Positions 39,830 through 49,218 of a stretch of DNA of 64,000 bases are shown piece by piece. Below the pieces are notes generated by a model. The model had not been told where the DNA came from. It worked only from the letters and a program-made list of their open reading frames with translations, and searched no databases. The stretch is from Bacillus velezensis (GTDB lineage: Bacteria > Bacillota > Bacilli > Bacillales > Bacillaceae): positions 1-64,000 of the forward strand of contig NZ_LLZC01000020.1 in the NCBI RefSeq assembly GCF_001461825.1, in the 5' to 3' direction. Numbering within the stretch: position 1 is the first letter of the stretch; every line of letters begins with the position of its first letter. A program made the position numbers and the translations under genes.

Positions 39830-39837
39830 TATTGAAA

Positions 39838-39868
39838 ATAAAAAAATCCTCACTTTTTTTGTGAGGAT
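39838..39868 (-). terminator. csrA terminator
   Basis: Stem ATCCTCAC/GTGAGGAT with an all-A loop and seven T after it on the minus strand. The csrA stop codon (39852-39850) lies inside the downstream arm. Confidence 0.9.
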
Positions 39869-40074
39869 AGGTTAAGTAATAAATCAGTATTAAAAGATAC
39901 GGCTCTGTTGTTCTCTTCCAGGATCGACAAGTAGATTTCTTTCCGATGAATATCTACGTGCTGAGGCGCTTCAATTCCCAGCTTCACTTGCTCTCCTTCG
40001 ATTGCGATCACCTTTATTTCAATATCCGGCCCGATCTGAATGGACTCATTCACTTTTCTTGAGAGAACTAGCAT
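39850..40074 (-). CDS. csrA: CsrA, RNA-binding translational repressor of flagellin
   Basis: A 74-residue dimeric regulator. [23 protein letters not shown] and the RNA-contacting [16 protein letters not shown] are intact. It represses hag translation and is sequestered by FliW. It overlaps the end of fliW by seven bases. Confidence 0.97.
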   Translation of the reverse strand: MLVLSRKVNESIQIGPDIEIKVIAIEGEQVKLGIEAPQHVDIHRKEIYLSILEENNRAVSFNTDLLLNLSSQKK

Positions 40075-40499
40075 GATCCTCCTCCTATCAGATGTTTTGT
40101 TTCATAGGAAGCATCATGTAAAATGATTTGTTTCGCCTTCATTTCCTTTTTATTGACGATAATCGGCGCTTTTAAATTGGCGGTCGTGTTTTCAAAAGGC
40201 TCTTCCAGCGTTAAAATCGCCATCACTTCGACGTCCTCTATATCTTCAATATGCAAAAGCTCAAGCGTCGCATGGTCAATGTCAAATTCGTACCCTTTAA
40301 AGAAAATAAACGGACTGGCGACAATAAAGGCGATGTGCTCCTGTTTGACAGACTGCAGCGCCAAAAACGGTGAATCTTCCGACAAAGGAAGAACAACAAA
40401 TTGAGTCTCGTCATTAAATCCCGGCAGGCCGTTTTCAAATGAGATAATCTGCCCTTCGTCTATTCTGATTTCTCCGTGATATTTTGTTTTAATTATCAT
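40068..40499 (-). CDS. fliW: FliW, flagellar assembly factor and CsrA antagonist
   Basis: 143 residues: [22 protein letters not shown] at the N-terminus is the family signature. It binds either free flagellin or CsrA, so flagellin export releases CsrA to repress hag. Upstream and overlapping csrA, the usual pair. Confidence 0.96.
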   Translation of the reverse strand: MIIKTKYHGEIRIDEGQIISFENGLPGFNDETQFVVLPLSEDSPFLALQSVKQEHIAFIVASPFIFFKGYEFDIDHATLELLHIEDIEDVEVMAILTLEEPFENTTANLKAPIIVNKKEMKAKQIILHDASYETKHLIGGGSC

Positions 40500-40528
40500 G
40501 CTTCACAATCCTTTACCACTTTCATCTT

Positions 40529-41098
40529 TTATTCTGCGTTGCCATCGTCAACCGAAATCGTCACCTTAGGGTCTTGCATCATATCAATCTGAACTTTCCC
40601 CGGCGTATAATTCCATACAGGTTTATTGACGGCTGCTTCAATTGAAGGTTTGCGGGCTTCAATATCAATCGTAAGCTTTGAAGGAATGCAGTCAATGTCG
40701 ACGAGAAACTGCGCAGGCAGAAAGTCGCTGAATTCGCCGAATGGATCGGGCGGACTGACATCTGCTGCCTGCCGGGCCATCACATTGCCCGTTTTCTTTT
40801 CGATAGCCGCCATTTCCTTCCCTTCCCTGACTGTTTTGGCAATAAACTCGCTGCAGACTTCCGCACCTTTCTGGGCGGCTTCAGCGTTCAGCTTTTCAAA
40901 TGATTTGAGATTCAAGTTCTCCCACGCCCTCGTCTGGTCAATCGTCAGTTTGGCCGGCGTGCTTTCAATGTTCAGCTCTGCCGGCGGCTGCTCAATTTCC
41001 AGGTCAGCGGGCGGCTGTTCCATCTCGATTTCTTCCTTTTGAAAGGTTATACCGATTTTAGCAGGCACACTGTCAATAATCAATCTCGGCATCTGCAC
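40529..41098 (-). CDS. yviE: YviE, DUF6470 flagellar-operon protein of unknown function
   Basis: 189 residues with repeating short beta-like units built on IDSVPAKIGI, IEQPPADLEI, IESTPAKLTI, IDCIPSKLTID and VNKPVWNYTPGKVQID. No signal peptide or membrane span. It is placed between flgL and fliW but separated from flgL by a hairpin. A function is not known to me; location suggests a late flagellar role. Confidence 0.85.
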   Translation of the reverse strand: MQMPRLIIDSVPAKIGITFQKEEIEMEQPPADLEIEQPPAELNIESTPAKLTIDQTRAWENLNLKSFEKLNAEAAQKGAEVCSEFIAKTVREGKEMAAIEKKTGNVMARQAADVSPPDPFGEFSDFLPAQFLVDIDCIPSKLTIDIEARKPSIEAAVNKPVWNYTPGKVQIDMMQDPKVTISVDDGNAE

Positions 41099-41127
41099 AG
41101 AGACCCCTCCTGTTTATAGTATTTTAG

Positions 41128-41165
41128 TAAAAAAAGCGATCTCCCTGGTGTGAGTCGCTTTTTTA
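41128..41165 (-). terminator. Hairpin between flgL and yviE
   Basis: Stem AAAAAGCGA/TCGCTTTTT with a long loop and seven T after it on the minus strand. May attenuate rather than fully stop transcription, since yviE, fliW and csrA have no obvious promoter of their own. Confidence 0.7.
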
Positions 41166-41188
41166 TATATTGAAGACGGTCAGTTATA

Positions 41189-42106
41189 TTATTTCAGAAA
41201 GTCAATCAGTGACGGCTGAATGATATTCGCATTCACTGACAGCGCTGCTCTATGAACCGTCTGTTGAGATAAATAATCAACAATTACATCTTCCATTTCT
41301 ACATCTTCATTATCGGACAATACTTTTTCAGCGGTTGCCGCTTGTGATTCCAATCTTGTCTGAATGAGTTCCAATCGGTTTGTGCGTGCGCCGATATTGG
41401 ATTTTTCAGCATTCATTTTATCGGTAAAACCGTCAATATCTGACAGAATTTGATCTGAATCTGCTTCGGACAGCGTGCCTTTGCTTAAAGAAGCTTCTAA
41501 GGAGTTGAGAAATTCAAATACATTATCTCCATTTTGTGCGACGCCTCCGAAAGCTGAGTTTGGATCAGAATTCACTTTAAGCACTGCTCCGTTTGAGATG
41601 TTGATGTTAACATCCGAAGCACCGGTATAATTCTCATAGTTGTACGTATATGTGCCGTCGGCATTTTCAGTGATCGGCGGGACGTCTGAATTTGTTCCGT
41701 TAAACAGATAACGTCCGTTTACCTGAGTATTCGCGACAGAAACGAGCTGCTTTTTCAGCTGGCCGATTTCTGTACCGATTGCTTTCAATTCTGTTTCACC
41801 GTTCGAATCACTTTTCGCCTGAACCATCAAGTCCCGAATTTTCCCCATAATATCCGTTTCCGAGTTTACGCTTGATTCCGAGTTTTCCAGCCATGTAAAA
41901 CCTTGCGAAACATTCCGCTGATACTGGTTTACCTGCGCAAGCTGAGTACGGTACTGCATTCCCTTCATTGCAACGACCGGATCATCAGAAGCTTTCGTGA
42001 TTTTTTTCCCCGTAGACACTTGCTGCTGAAGCCGATCGAGCTTGTCAAAACTTGAGCCGATAAATCGAAGAGAATTTTTTGCGATCATCCCTTGAGTTAC
42101 TCTCAT
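41189..42106 (-). CDS. flgL: FlgL, hook-filament junction protein 3
   Basis: 305 residues. Flagellin-like N-terminus ([36 protein letters not shown]) and C-terminus ([29 protein letters not shown]). With FlgK it connects hook and filament. Eleven bases after flgK. Confidence 0.95.
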   Translation of the reverse strand: MRVTQGMIAKNSLRFIGSSFDKLDRLQQQVSTGKKITKASDDPVVAMKGMQYRTQLAQVNQYQRNVSQGFTWLENSESSVNSETDIMGKIRDLMVQAKSDSNGETELKAIGTEIGQLKKQLVSVANTQVNGRYLFNGTNSDVPPITENADGTYTYNYENYTGASDVNINISNGAVLKVNSDPNSAFGGVAQNGDNVFEFLNSLEASLSKGTLSEADSDQILSDIDGFTDKMNAEKSNIGARTNRLELIQTRLESQAATAEKVLSDNEDVEMEDVIVDYLSQQTVHRAALSVNANIIQPSLIDFLK

Positions 42107-42117
42107 TTACTTATCTC

Positions 42118-43635
42118 CTATCTTCCTCCGGTGCCCATACCGTTAATAATTTTATCGAATATTTCATCCTGCATCGTTATGATCCGCGCAGCCGCATTAT
42201 AAGCGTGCTGAAACTGAATCATATTTGTCATTTCTTCATCTAAAGAAACTGCACTGACTGATTGTCTCCGTTCATCGGCTGAAAGGGTGTTGCTTTCAGA
42301 GTTGTTCATAAGATTGGCCGCTTTTTGTGAATTAACGCCCAGCTTTCCGATAAGGGATTCATAAAAGTCATTAATTGTAGTGGTTTCACCGTTAATAGTC
42401 AGCTTGCTGTTCTGTACGGCTGCAAGATTTGTCGCGTTGGTGCCGTCACTTTTTTCTCCGTTTAACGACGCTGCGATATTATCAGTAGACGCAAGAATTT
42501 TGTCACTGACTTTTATTTTCGCTGCCGCACCTTTTGCCGGCACCGCTTCATCACCGCTGAAATCAAAAAATGCTGCACCCTGTTCGCCTGTATAGGTCTT
42601 CCCTTTTTCATGAACTGCATTAAACGCGTCAGCAAAGGATAGCGCCATATTGTCAAGAGCCGTCAGCATTTCAGGATAAAGACCTTTTTCTTCTCCATTT
42701 GACATATAGCCGTATGATTCAATAAGACCTAAAAGTGAGCCTTTACCGGTAAATGCATCCGCATTGACCGTACTGCTGCCGACTGACACACTCGACACGA
42801 GGCCGCTGTCCTTGTCGTAGTTGATTTTCATTTCTGAAACTGTTTTTGTGTTACCGTCGAGCAGCGTACCGAGAGAATTGTTGTTTCCGTTCAGCAATTC
42901 GACGTTAACCGTGCCCTCAGCAGTCGCCAAGGCATGTCCGCCCGACTTATTATATGAAACTTTTATATTTGCCATAGAAGATAATTGATCAATTAATCTG
43001 TCTCTTTGGTCATACAAATCATTAGGGAGCATACCGCTCGGCTCAACTGCCGCTATTTGATTGTTAAGGTCATTCAGCTGATTGAGAATGGAATTGACCT
43101 GATCCGCTGTGTTATCCAGGTTCTTTTTAATATCACCCTGAATGTTAGTCAAAGAGGTAGATATATAGTTAAAACTTTCGGCAAGAGATTTCCCCTGCTC
43201 CTGCAAAACTGAGCGCGCTCCCGTATTTTCCGGATTCGTCGCCAGATCCTGAAGGGCATTCCAAAACGAACTGAGCGATCCGTTTAATCCGTTATCGTCA
43301 AGCTCTTTCATGACGCCTTCCATTTGCGACAATGAATTGGAACGGGCAGTATAGTACCCTAATTTTGTATTTTCAGTTCTGTACTGATAGTCTAAAAAAC
43401 TGTCTCTGACGCGCTCAACTGAACCGGCTTTTACTCCTGTTCCGATTTGGCCGGCCGTCAGATCACTGTTTTTTGATACTGCGGGATAAGGGCTCGTCGA
43501 TTGTAATGTGACGCGCTGCCTCGTATATCCTTCTGTATTTGCATTTGCAACGTTATTTGAAACTGTGCTTAATGCAGTCTGCTGCGCACTCAATGCACGC
43601 CTTGCTGTTTCGAGCCCCATAAAAGTCGATGGCAT
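42118..43635 (-). CDS. flgK: FlgK, hook-filament junction protein 1
   Basis: 505 residues. N-terminal rod/hook signature FMGLETARRALSAQQTALSTVSNNVANANTEGYTRQ and C-terminal EMTNMIQFQHAYNAAARIITMQDEIFD. CGGAGG lies upstream of ATG 43635. Its secretion chaperone gene flgN precedes it. Confidence 0.96.
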   Translation of the reverse strand: MPSTFMGLETARRALSAQQTALSTVSNNVANANTEGYTRQRVTLQSTSPYPAVSKNSDLTAGQIGTGVKAGSVERVRDSFLDYQYRTENTKLGYYTARSNSLSQMEGVMKELDDNGLNGSLSSFWNALQDLATNPENTGARSVLQEQGKSLAESFNYISTSLTNIQGDIKKNLDNTADQVNSILNQLNDLNNQIAAVEPSGMLPNDLYDQRDRLIDQLSSMANIKVSYNKSGGHALATAEGTVNVELLNGNNNSLGTLLDGNTKTVSEMKINYDKDSGLVSSVSVGSSTVNADAFTGKGSLLGLIESYGYMSNGEEKGLYPEMLTALDNMALSFADAFNAVHEKGKTYTGEQGAAFFDFSGDEAVPAKGAAAKIKVSDKILASTDNIAASLNGEKSDGTNATNLAAVQNSKLTINGETTTINDFYESLIGKLGVNSQKAANLMNNSESNTLSADERRQSVSAVSLDEEMTNMIQFQHAYNAAARIITMQDEIFDKIINGMGTGGR

Positions 43636-43650
43636 TGAAAATCCTCCGTT

Positions 43651-44133
43651 CTAAGCTTTTGAATCGAATAATGTCAAACGGCTGACAGGCTTGCGCGCCG
43701 CTTGCGGCTCTTTATAATTCATATTCTCTTTTTCACCCGGCATGATCATATCGAATGCCCCGGAGATGAATTGTAAAGCCTGAATCGTGAGCTGTTTGTT
43801 CATCTCATTCACTTCTTTCAGACGGTCGAGAAGCGCAGACAAAGAGTGAAATAACCCTTCAAGCTCCTGTTTTTCACTGCCTGAAGTTCTGGAGATGCAT
43901 GCAGCAATTGTATTGTCCTCACCGCGGCTGAGAAACTGAGAAGTTAACCTGATTCGTTCTTCCTCAGTCTGTCCGATTGCCTGAATATACTTTTGCTCTT
44001 TGGTCAATATGTTGGAGAGCTCTTTTGTTTTACCTGCTTTCAGCGCTTCCGTTTTCTCCTCAGACAGCGTGAGCAGATGTTCATGCAGTGCGCAAAGTCG
44101 CTTCAGTTGATCAATAATTGGCTTTGCTGACAT
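43651..44133 (-). CDS. flgN: FlgN, export chaperone for FlgK and FlgL
   Basis: 160 residues, helical and charged (LTLSEEKTEALKAGKTKELSNILTKEQKYIQAIGQTEEERIRL). FlgN family by pattern and by its place between flgM and flgK; B. subtilis name yvyG. Confidence 0.9.
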   Translation of the reverse strand: MSAKPIIDQLKRLCALHEHLLTLSEEKTEALKAGKTKELSNILTKEQKYIQAIGQTEEERIRLTSQFLSRGEDNTIAACISRTSGSEKQELEGLFHSLSALLDRLKEVNEMNKQLTIQALQFISGAFDMIMPGEKENMNYKEPQAARKPVSRLTLFDSKA

Positions 44134-44147
44134 TGGCTTTCTCCTTT

Positions 44148-44414
44148 TTATTGCTTTTTATAGAAATTCACTATGTTTTCAGCGATGCTGTTTGAATCTA
44201 TTTTATATGTTCCGCTCTCTATATCCGCTTTAAGCTGAGCGATTTTTTCCTGACGTGTTTTAGTGACCGCATCTGACGCATTTTGAAGCTCTTTTGCATG
44301 AGAAGAAATTTCCACTTTGTCCTTCGGCTTTGCAGCCTCTTTTTGTACGGCTTGCTTTTCGTAATTTTTTTGGTATGGATTAACGGATTGTGTTCCGTAC
44401 TGATTGATTTTCAT
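44148..44414 (-). CDS. flgM: FlgM, anti-sigma-D factor
   Basis: 88 residues: binds sigma-D and holds back late flagellar genes until the hook-basal body is complete. Typical N-terminus [17 protein letters not shown] and C-terminal [32 protein letters not shown]. Preceded by a sigma-D promoter, a feedback loop. Confidence 0.96.
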   Translation of the reverse strand: MKINQYGTQSVNPYQKNYEKQAVQKEAAKPKDKVEISSHAKELQNASDAVTKTRQEKIAQLKADIESGTYKIDSNSIAENIVNFYKKQ

Positions 44415-44451
44415 AGGATTCCTCTCGCTTTCTGTTCGCAGTCTAATTCTT

Positions 44452-44478
44452 TTATCGACTGCGTTATCAGTTAGTTTA
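44452..44478 (-). promoter_or_regulatory. Sigma-D promoter of flgM
   Basis: TAAA at 44478-44475, spacer 15, GTCGATAA at 44459-44452. Lies in the yvyF-flgM gap, about 38 bases before flgM. The operon is also read from the comF promoter. Confidence 0.8.
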
Positions 44479-44483
44479 GGGAA

Positions 44484-44903
44484 TCAGGTGTTTTTGGTAT
44501 TATAGGCATAGTATGTGTCTTTTGTACTGTTTTTTTCATCAAATTCAGCGGCTGTTTTTTGGTTCATATGGTCTAATTGCGACTCAATATCTGTCTGACA
44601 GGACTTGCAAAATTTCCCCGTCCTGATTGGATTTCCGCACCTTTCGCAAGGATATGCCAAATTCGGAAGCTGGCTGATCTGAATCCTTTTTTGTTTGATA
44701 AACTTGAGGATCAGCTCTTCATCCACACCTGTTTCCTCAGTGATCTGCTGCATCGTCGACTGTCTGTTGATCTGCTTTCTCAAAAATTTATAGACGGTTT
44801 CAAATGCTTTTTCTTCTTCTTTAATACATGCCTGGCACACGGTCTGCAGGTTCGTTTTAAAAAATAAAGCATTGCATTTTGGACAATTCGCCAATTCACC
44901 CAT
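44484..44903 (-). CDS. yvyF: YvyF, zinc-ribbon protein of the comF-flgM operon
   Basis: 139 residues. Two Cys clusters (CPKCNALFF...CQACIKE and CERCGNPIRTGKFCKSC) flank a helical part resembling a DNA-binding fold (ITEETGVDEELILKFIKQKRI). It belongs to the group of flagellar regulators sometimes called TIGR03826/FlgM-adjacent YvyF; I am unsure of its mechanism. It reads between comFC and flgM. Confidence 0.88.
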   Translation of the reverse strand: MGELANCPKCNALFFKTNLQTVCQACIKEEEKAFETVYKFLRKQINRQSTMQQITEETGVDEELILKFIKQKRIQISQLPNLAYPCERCGNPIRTGKFCKSCQTDIESQLDHMNQKTAAEFDEKNSTKDTYYAYNTKNT

Positions 44904-44976
44904 CGTATTAACTCCTATTCCTTCTTTAATCTGCCTTATATTTCTATCAATTATATCGGCAGAAAAAAAGAATGAT

Positions 44977-45666
44977 TTAGCTTCTGATTAAAGTAAAAGA
45001 GGAGACCGATGACGCTTTACCCGCTGTCAGCAGGACTTCGGCGGCTTGGTGAAGTGTGGCGCCCGTCGTATAAATATCATCTATTAAGATGACGTTCATA
45101 CCTTCGGCGGAGTTTTCGGCTGCTGAAAACTTTTTTTCTGCGGACAGCCTTTCTGTTTTGCTCTTTTTGGATTGTTTTTCATTGTTCAGTCGGATGAGGG
45201 GGAAAATGACGGGCATTCCGAGCAGAGAGGCCAGCAGCTCGGATTGATTGAATCCGCGTTCCGCCAGCCGTTCGCCGCTCAGCGGAATAGGGATGAGAGT
45301 ATGTGTATTTGATGGATATGCCGCTTTAAAGCCGGCAGCAAAGTCACGTTCAAATGCTTGAATGATTTTCGCATCACCCCTGAATTTAAACCGGGCCAAT
45401 GAGTCCTTCATCGCATCATTATACAAATATACCGAACGGTTTTGCCGCAGCAAAAAGCACTTTTCCGTTTTTGATTCCCGGGCCGCACAATCAGCGCATT
45501 TTTCATTTGACTCCTGAGGCCTCCCGCATATACTGCATACGGGGCCTTCAATTTTTTCGAATTGGCTGCTGCATATGCTGCATATCTCTTGCTCGGGCGC
45601 CAGAGAAAACAGAGATCTCCAAGTCAATGAACTTGAAATTGGTGAGTCACACAATAAACAATTCAG
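44977..45666 (-). CDS. comFC: ComFC, competence phosphoribosyltransferase-like protein, probable CTG start
   Basis: Needed for natural transformation, after DNA uptake. N-terminal zinc ribbon of CxxC pairs (CLLCDS, CSICSSQF, CSICGRPQ, CADCAARE), then a phosphoribosyltransferase-type fold with RGFNQSELLA and the PRPP loop VILIDDIYTTGATL. The longest conventional frame begins at TTG 45654, but that would cut the first Cys of CLLC and sits 22 bases from GGAG. CTG 45666 (protein MNCLLCDSP) lies ten bases after GGAG and gives 229 residues, the length I remember for B. subtilis. The start is inferred. Confidence 0.88.
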   Translation of the reverse strand: MNCLLCDSPISSSLTWRSLFSLAPEQEICSICSSQFEKIEGPVCSICGRPQESNEKCADCAARESKTEKCFLLRQNRSVYLYNDAMKDSLARFKFRGDAKIIQAFERDFAAGFKAAYPSNTHTLIPIPLSGERLAERGFNQSELLASLLGMPVIFPLIRLNNEKQSKKSKTERLSAEKKFSAAENSAEGMNVILIDDIYTTGATLHQAAEVLLTAGKASSVSSFTLIRS

Positions 45667-45671
45667 AGATA

Positions 45672-45956
45672 TTACGCTCCTTCCCGAGTTTCACAGAACT
45701 CGCTTGGATTAACCGAAACAATCGCCGCTGATTCAGCCAGAATGACAAGCAGCGCCGTATTTTTCTGTTTATCAACTATCTCTGCTTTTGCATAAGCAAC
45801 TTTCTTTTTATCTGTAACATATGCCGGCTCAGCCCGATTTAATGAAAGTGCCAGTACGTCATTTTTGCATACCCGGCATGTGCAGTTCATATGAAGCTGA
45901 GACATATGGCGGTCGAGAAGTTCCCTTAATACGATTTCTTTTGAATTGACAAGCAT
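45672..45956 (-). CDS. comFB: ComFB, late competence protein
   Basis: 94 residues. Start MLVNSKEIVLRELLDRHM and the Cys group MNCTCRVCKNDVLALSLN identify the ComFB family, reported to bind zinc and, in other bacteria, cyclic dinucleotides. Not essential for transformation in B. subtilis. Between comFA and comFC, with AGGAG before ATG 45956. Confidence 0.93.
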   Translation of the reverse strand: MLVNSKEIVLRELLDRHMSQLHMNCTCRVCKNDVLALSLNRAEPAYVTDKKKVAYAKAEIVDKQKNTALLVILAESAAIVSVNPSEFCETREGA

Positions 45957-46013
45957 GCTGACAGCTCCTCATAGGAAAGTATGAGTATACTGTATCACGT
46001 TTTCTGAAATTAA

Positions 46014-47399
46014 CTAGTCCAACAATTTACTTTTTTGTGCCAATTTGTTCATATGTTCTATATGTTTTTTTGCTTTTTTCATTCCGTTTGTAATTCCGAA
46101 ATGAAACATGACGACATCACCGCTGAAATGTTTATAATGCCTTCCCGTTCTGCCCGCGATCTGTACGAGCGCGCTCTCAGTAAAGATAGGTGCTTCTGCG
46201 CCGAGGACACATGTCTGAACTTTGGGCACGGTAACCCCTCTTTCTAAAATCGTAGTCGTTACCAGCAGGTCAAGCCGGCCGTCTCTGAATCGTTTCACTT
46301 TATCCTTTCTGAATGTGTCTTCCGCATGTACGCCTTCTGCCCGTATGTTTAATTTCCGAAAATAATCCGTTGTCTTTTTCAATACGTGTACAGACGGGAC
46401 GAATAAGAAAACCGGCAGCTGTAATTGAAGTTTTTGGCGGACCCAATCCGTTACAGAGCGCGGCAGTTTTCCTTTCTGAAGCTTCTTCTTCCAATTGCCG
46501 CACCACAAAAAACGCGGCTCCGGGAGGGGTTTCCGATGATATCTGGCCGGTATGCGGACGCTTTTCAGCAAACCGGCTTCAGCCTTCTTTTTTAATGTGT
46601 CTGAAGGAGTCGCCGTTACATAAACAAGGGCGCTGTTTTTCTTCCTCGCTTTATCAACAGCGAATCTTAATGTCTCATCGGCTGAAAAAGGAAACGCATC
46701 TACTTCATCTATTATCATGACATCAAAAATGTCTCGGTAGCGCATCAGCTGGTGAGCGGTTGAAATCATCAGCGGAGTCAAGCGGCCTTTGTCCTCGCTG
46801 CCGCCGTACAAAGCAGAAACTTCGACTTTCTCAAATGCTTTATTCAGTCTCGGCAGCAGTTCAAGTACGACATCTGTACGCGGAGTTGCGACACAAACGC
46901 GCAAACCGTGATTCAGCGCAAACTCGATACCCGGAAACAGCATCTCTGTTTTCCCCGATCCGCAAACCGCCCATACTAACAGCTCTTGTCTCTCTTTTAT
47001 CGCATCTGTAAGCGCGGCGGCCGCCCGCTTCTGTCCGTCTGTCAGTGTTCCTTCCCAAGAAAGCTTTACAGGCTCCCAGCTGTTTTCAGGGGCTTGATTC
47101 CAAGAATATAATGATGTCAGTTCATCAGCCCTTCCCATCATGACACAGGCGCGGCAATAGGTAATCTGCCTTTTGGCAGAGGGCGCCCAAAATGCCGCAA
47201 AGCTGGCTTGATCAGACTGACCGCATCGTTGGCAGACGTAACGGTTTTTCCGGCGGATGATTGACGGCTCGGCCGTTATATATTCTTTTTCTGTTAAACG
47301 CTTGATGCGCTGGTCTGAAAACGGTATCTCAGATCTTAATAAATGCCGGCCGTAAAAGAAATCCCGCACCTCTGAAAATTCTGAAGCACCTTCGGACAT
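46014..47399 (-). CDS. comFA: ComFA, competence DNA-translocating ATPase
   Basis: 461 residues from ATG 47399, which has AAGGAGG seven bases upstream; the longer frame to 47456 is rejected. N-terminal zinc motif CQRCGQ...CRACVMMGR, Walker A CGSGKTEM (~148), DEVD (~235), helicase motifs TATPS and QIAGRTGRH. It drives single-stranded DNA through ComEC. First gene of comFA-comFB-comFC-yvyF; expression is ComK-dependent in B. subtilis, though I saw no clear paired ComK box. Confidence 0.95.
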   Translation of the reverse strand: MSEGASEFSEVRDFFYGRHLLRSEIPFSDQRIKRLTEKEYITAEPSIIRRKNRYVCQRCGQSDQASFAAFWAPSAKRQITYCRACVMMGRADELTSLYSWNQAPENSWEPVKLSWEGTLTDGQKRAAAALTDAIKERQELLVWAVCGSGKTEMLFPGIEFALNHGLRVCVATPRTDVVLELLPRLNKAFEKVEVSALYGGSEDKGRLTPLMISTAHQLMRYRDIFDVMIIDEVDAFPFSADETLRFAVDKARKKNSALVYVTATPSDTLKKKAEAGLLKSVRIPARYHRKPLPEPRFLWCGNWKKKLQKGKLPRSVTDWVRQKLQLQLPVFLFVPSVHVLKKTTDYFRKLNIRAEGVHAEDTFRKDKVKRFRDGRLDLLVTTTILERGVTVPKVQTCVLGAEAPIFTESALVQIAGRTGRHYKHFSGDVVMFHFGITNGMKKAKKHIEHMNKLAQKSKLLD

Positions 47400-47470
47400 C
47401 TCCCTGCCTCCTTTCTGCTCAAAGTATGCCTGCCGGGAATTTTTTTGTCGAATCACGAAAACTTAATAAT

Positions 47471-47504
47471 AAAAAAATCTCCGCCCTTGAAAACGGAGAT
47501 TTTC
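47471..47504 (-). terminator. degV terminator
   Basis: Stem AATCTCCG/CGGAGATT followed by seven T on the minus strand; also lies close to the comFA promoter region. Confidence 0.85.
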
Positions 47505-47506
47505 AC

Positions 47507-48355
47507 TTAGTTTTTAAAGCACCAGCCGATTCCGATGGCGCCTTCGCCCAAATGGGTTCCGATCACGGCACCGAAATAGCTGTTATAGAATTCGACATGA
47601 GGATATTTACCGCTTAACTCCTGTATAATATCCGCCGCTTCTTCTTCCCTGTTTGCATGGATGACAGCGGCCCGCATCGGGATTCCTTTACTTGCATCCT
47701 CCCCAAACAGCTCAAAAATTCTCGAAATCGCTTTTTTGCGTGTCCGAATCTTCTCAAAAGGAACAATTACCTTATTGTCAAAATGAAGAATAGGCTTTAC
47801 CTTTAACAGACCGCCGATAAAAGCCTGAGCACTGCTTAGACGCCCGCCCCGCTGGAGGTGTGATAAATCGTCCACCATAAAATACGCACGGACTGTTTTT
47901 TTCATTTCTTCCAGCTCTTTTATAATCTCTTCCGGTGAGTCAACACCGTCTTTAATGAGCTGTGCTGCCTTTAATGCATAAAAACCTTGTGCCAAACAGC
48001 TGATCTCTGAATCAAAGGGATAAACTTTAATATGATCAACCATAGTGTTTGCCGAGGCGGCGCTGTTATAAGTTCCGCTGATTCCGCTGGACAAATGTAT
48101 GCTTATGACTGCATCATATGTTTTACCCAGTTCTTCGTACAATGCGATTAATTCACCGAAAGAAGGCTGGGACGTAGTCGGCAGCTCATCATGATTTTTT
48201 ACTTCTTTATAAAAACTTCTCCAGTCGAGTTCTGTTTCTTCGCGGAATGTTTTTTCACCGAAAACCACTTGGAGAGGGATCATATGAATATGATGTTCTT
48301 CTCTCATCTCTTTCGGAATATATGCTGTACTGTCTGTTACAACTGCAATCTTCAT
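47507..48355 (-). CDS. degV: DegV-family fatty acid-binding protein
   Basis: 282 residues from ATG 48355 (a GTG lies one codon earlier). MKIAVVTDSTAYIPKEM and SSGISGTYNSA are the DegV/FakB signatures for the bound fatty acid carboxylate. FakB proteins present fatty acids to a kinase (FakA) in phospholipid synthesis; which fatty acid this one binds is unknown. Directly upstream lies a 20-bp perfect palindrome (48368-48387). Next to degU but with its own terminator. Confidence 0.93.
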   Translation of the reverse strand: MKIAVVTDSTAYIPKEMREEHHIHMIPLQVVFGEKTFREETELDWRSFYKEVKNHDELPTTSQPSFGELIALYEELGKTYDAVISIHLSSGISGTYNSAASANTMVDHIKVYPFDSEISCLAQGFYALKAAQLIKDGVDSPEEIIKELEEMKKTVRAYFMVDDLSHLQRGGRLSSAQAFIGGLLKVKPILHFDNKVIVPFEKIRTRKKAISRIFELFGEDASKGIPMRAAVIHANREEEAADIIQELSGKYPHVEFYNSYFGAVIGTHLGEGAIGIGWCFKN

Positions 48356-48367
48356 CACTTTACCTGC

Positions 48368-48387
48368 CTTATTAAGTACTTAATAAG
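48368..48387. promoter_or_regulatory. Perfect 20-bp palindrome before degV, candidate operator
   Basis: CTTATTAAGTACTTAATAAG reads the same on both strands and ends 12 bases before the degV start, upstream of its ribosome site. There is no T-run, so it is not a terminator. A dimeric repressor site is likely; the regulator is unknown to me. Confidence 0.6.
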
Positions 48388-48410
48388 TATTTTAATAGAT
48401 ATGCAGCTGT

Positions 48411-48440
48411 AAAAAAAGACTTGCCTTAACAGGCAAGTCT
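48411..48440 (-). terminator. degS-degU terminator
   Basis: Stem AGACTTGCC/GGCAAGTCT followed by seven T on the minus strand, after the degU stop. Confidence 0.93.
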
Positions 48441-48452
48441 TCTCACACATGA

Positions 48453-49142
48453 CTAACGCATCTCTACCCAGCCGTTTTTAATGGCTACGACAACGGCTTG
48501 TGTCCGGTCATTAACGTTCATTTTCTGCAAAATATTACTCACGTGATTTTTCACTGTTTTCTCACTGATAAACAATGATTCACCGATTCCGCGGTTGCTT
48601 TTTCCGTCTGCAAGCATTTGCAGCACTTCACATTCCCGTCTCGTTAATATATGTAATGGTCTCCGGATTTCCGGGTAAACCTCATGCTGAGGATGAGCAG
48701 AAACTCCGCTTGTCGCAAGACGGCGGAATTCGTTGACAAGATTGTGGGTTACTTTCGGGTGAAGGTAAGAGCCTCCCTCGGCTACCACTTTCACTGCTTC
48801 GATTAAAGTATCTGCGTCCATCTCTTTCAGGAGATAGCCTCTTGCACCTGTTTTTAAAGCATGAGTCACATAGTTTTCATCATCATGGATGGAAAGGATA
48901 ATCACCTTAGATTCAGGGTACAGCTCAACAAGCTGTTTAGTAGCCTCTACTCCATTTACATTCGGCATATTGATGTCCATTATGACAACATCGGGATGAT
49001 AATGCTCGACGATTCGAGCCGCCTCATCTCCATCGTCACCTTCTGCTACCACTTCAAAGGTAGGTTCAAAATCCAATATTCTTTTTACACCCTCACGGAA
49101 TAGTTGATGGTCGTCGATAATAACAATATTTACTTTAGTCAC
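48453..49142 (-). CDS. degU: DegU, two-component response regulator
   Basis: 229 residues of the NarL/FixJ class. Receiver domain with phosphorylation Asp in VIMDINMPN (~56) and Lys in [10 protein letters not shown]-terminal helix-turn-helix [40 protein letters not shown]. Controls exoenzymes, competence, biofilm and, with SwrA, flagellar genes. Follows degS. Confidence 0.98.
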
Positions 49143-49218
49143 ACGCTACGCCTCCTTATCCTATTGTTCTATATACGCCGCTGTTCGGTCAATATGTCTT
49201 TTGGCTCTATTTAACAAA

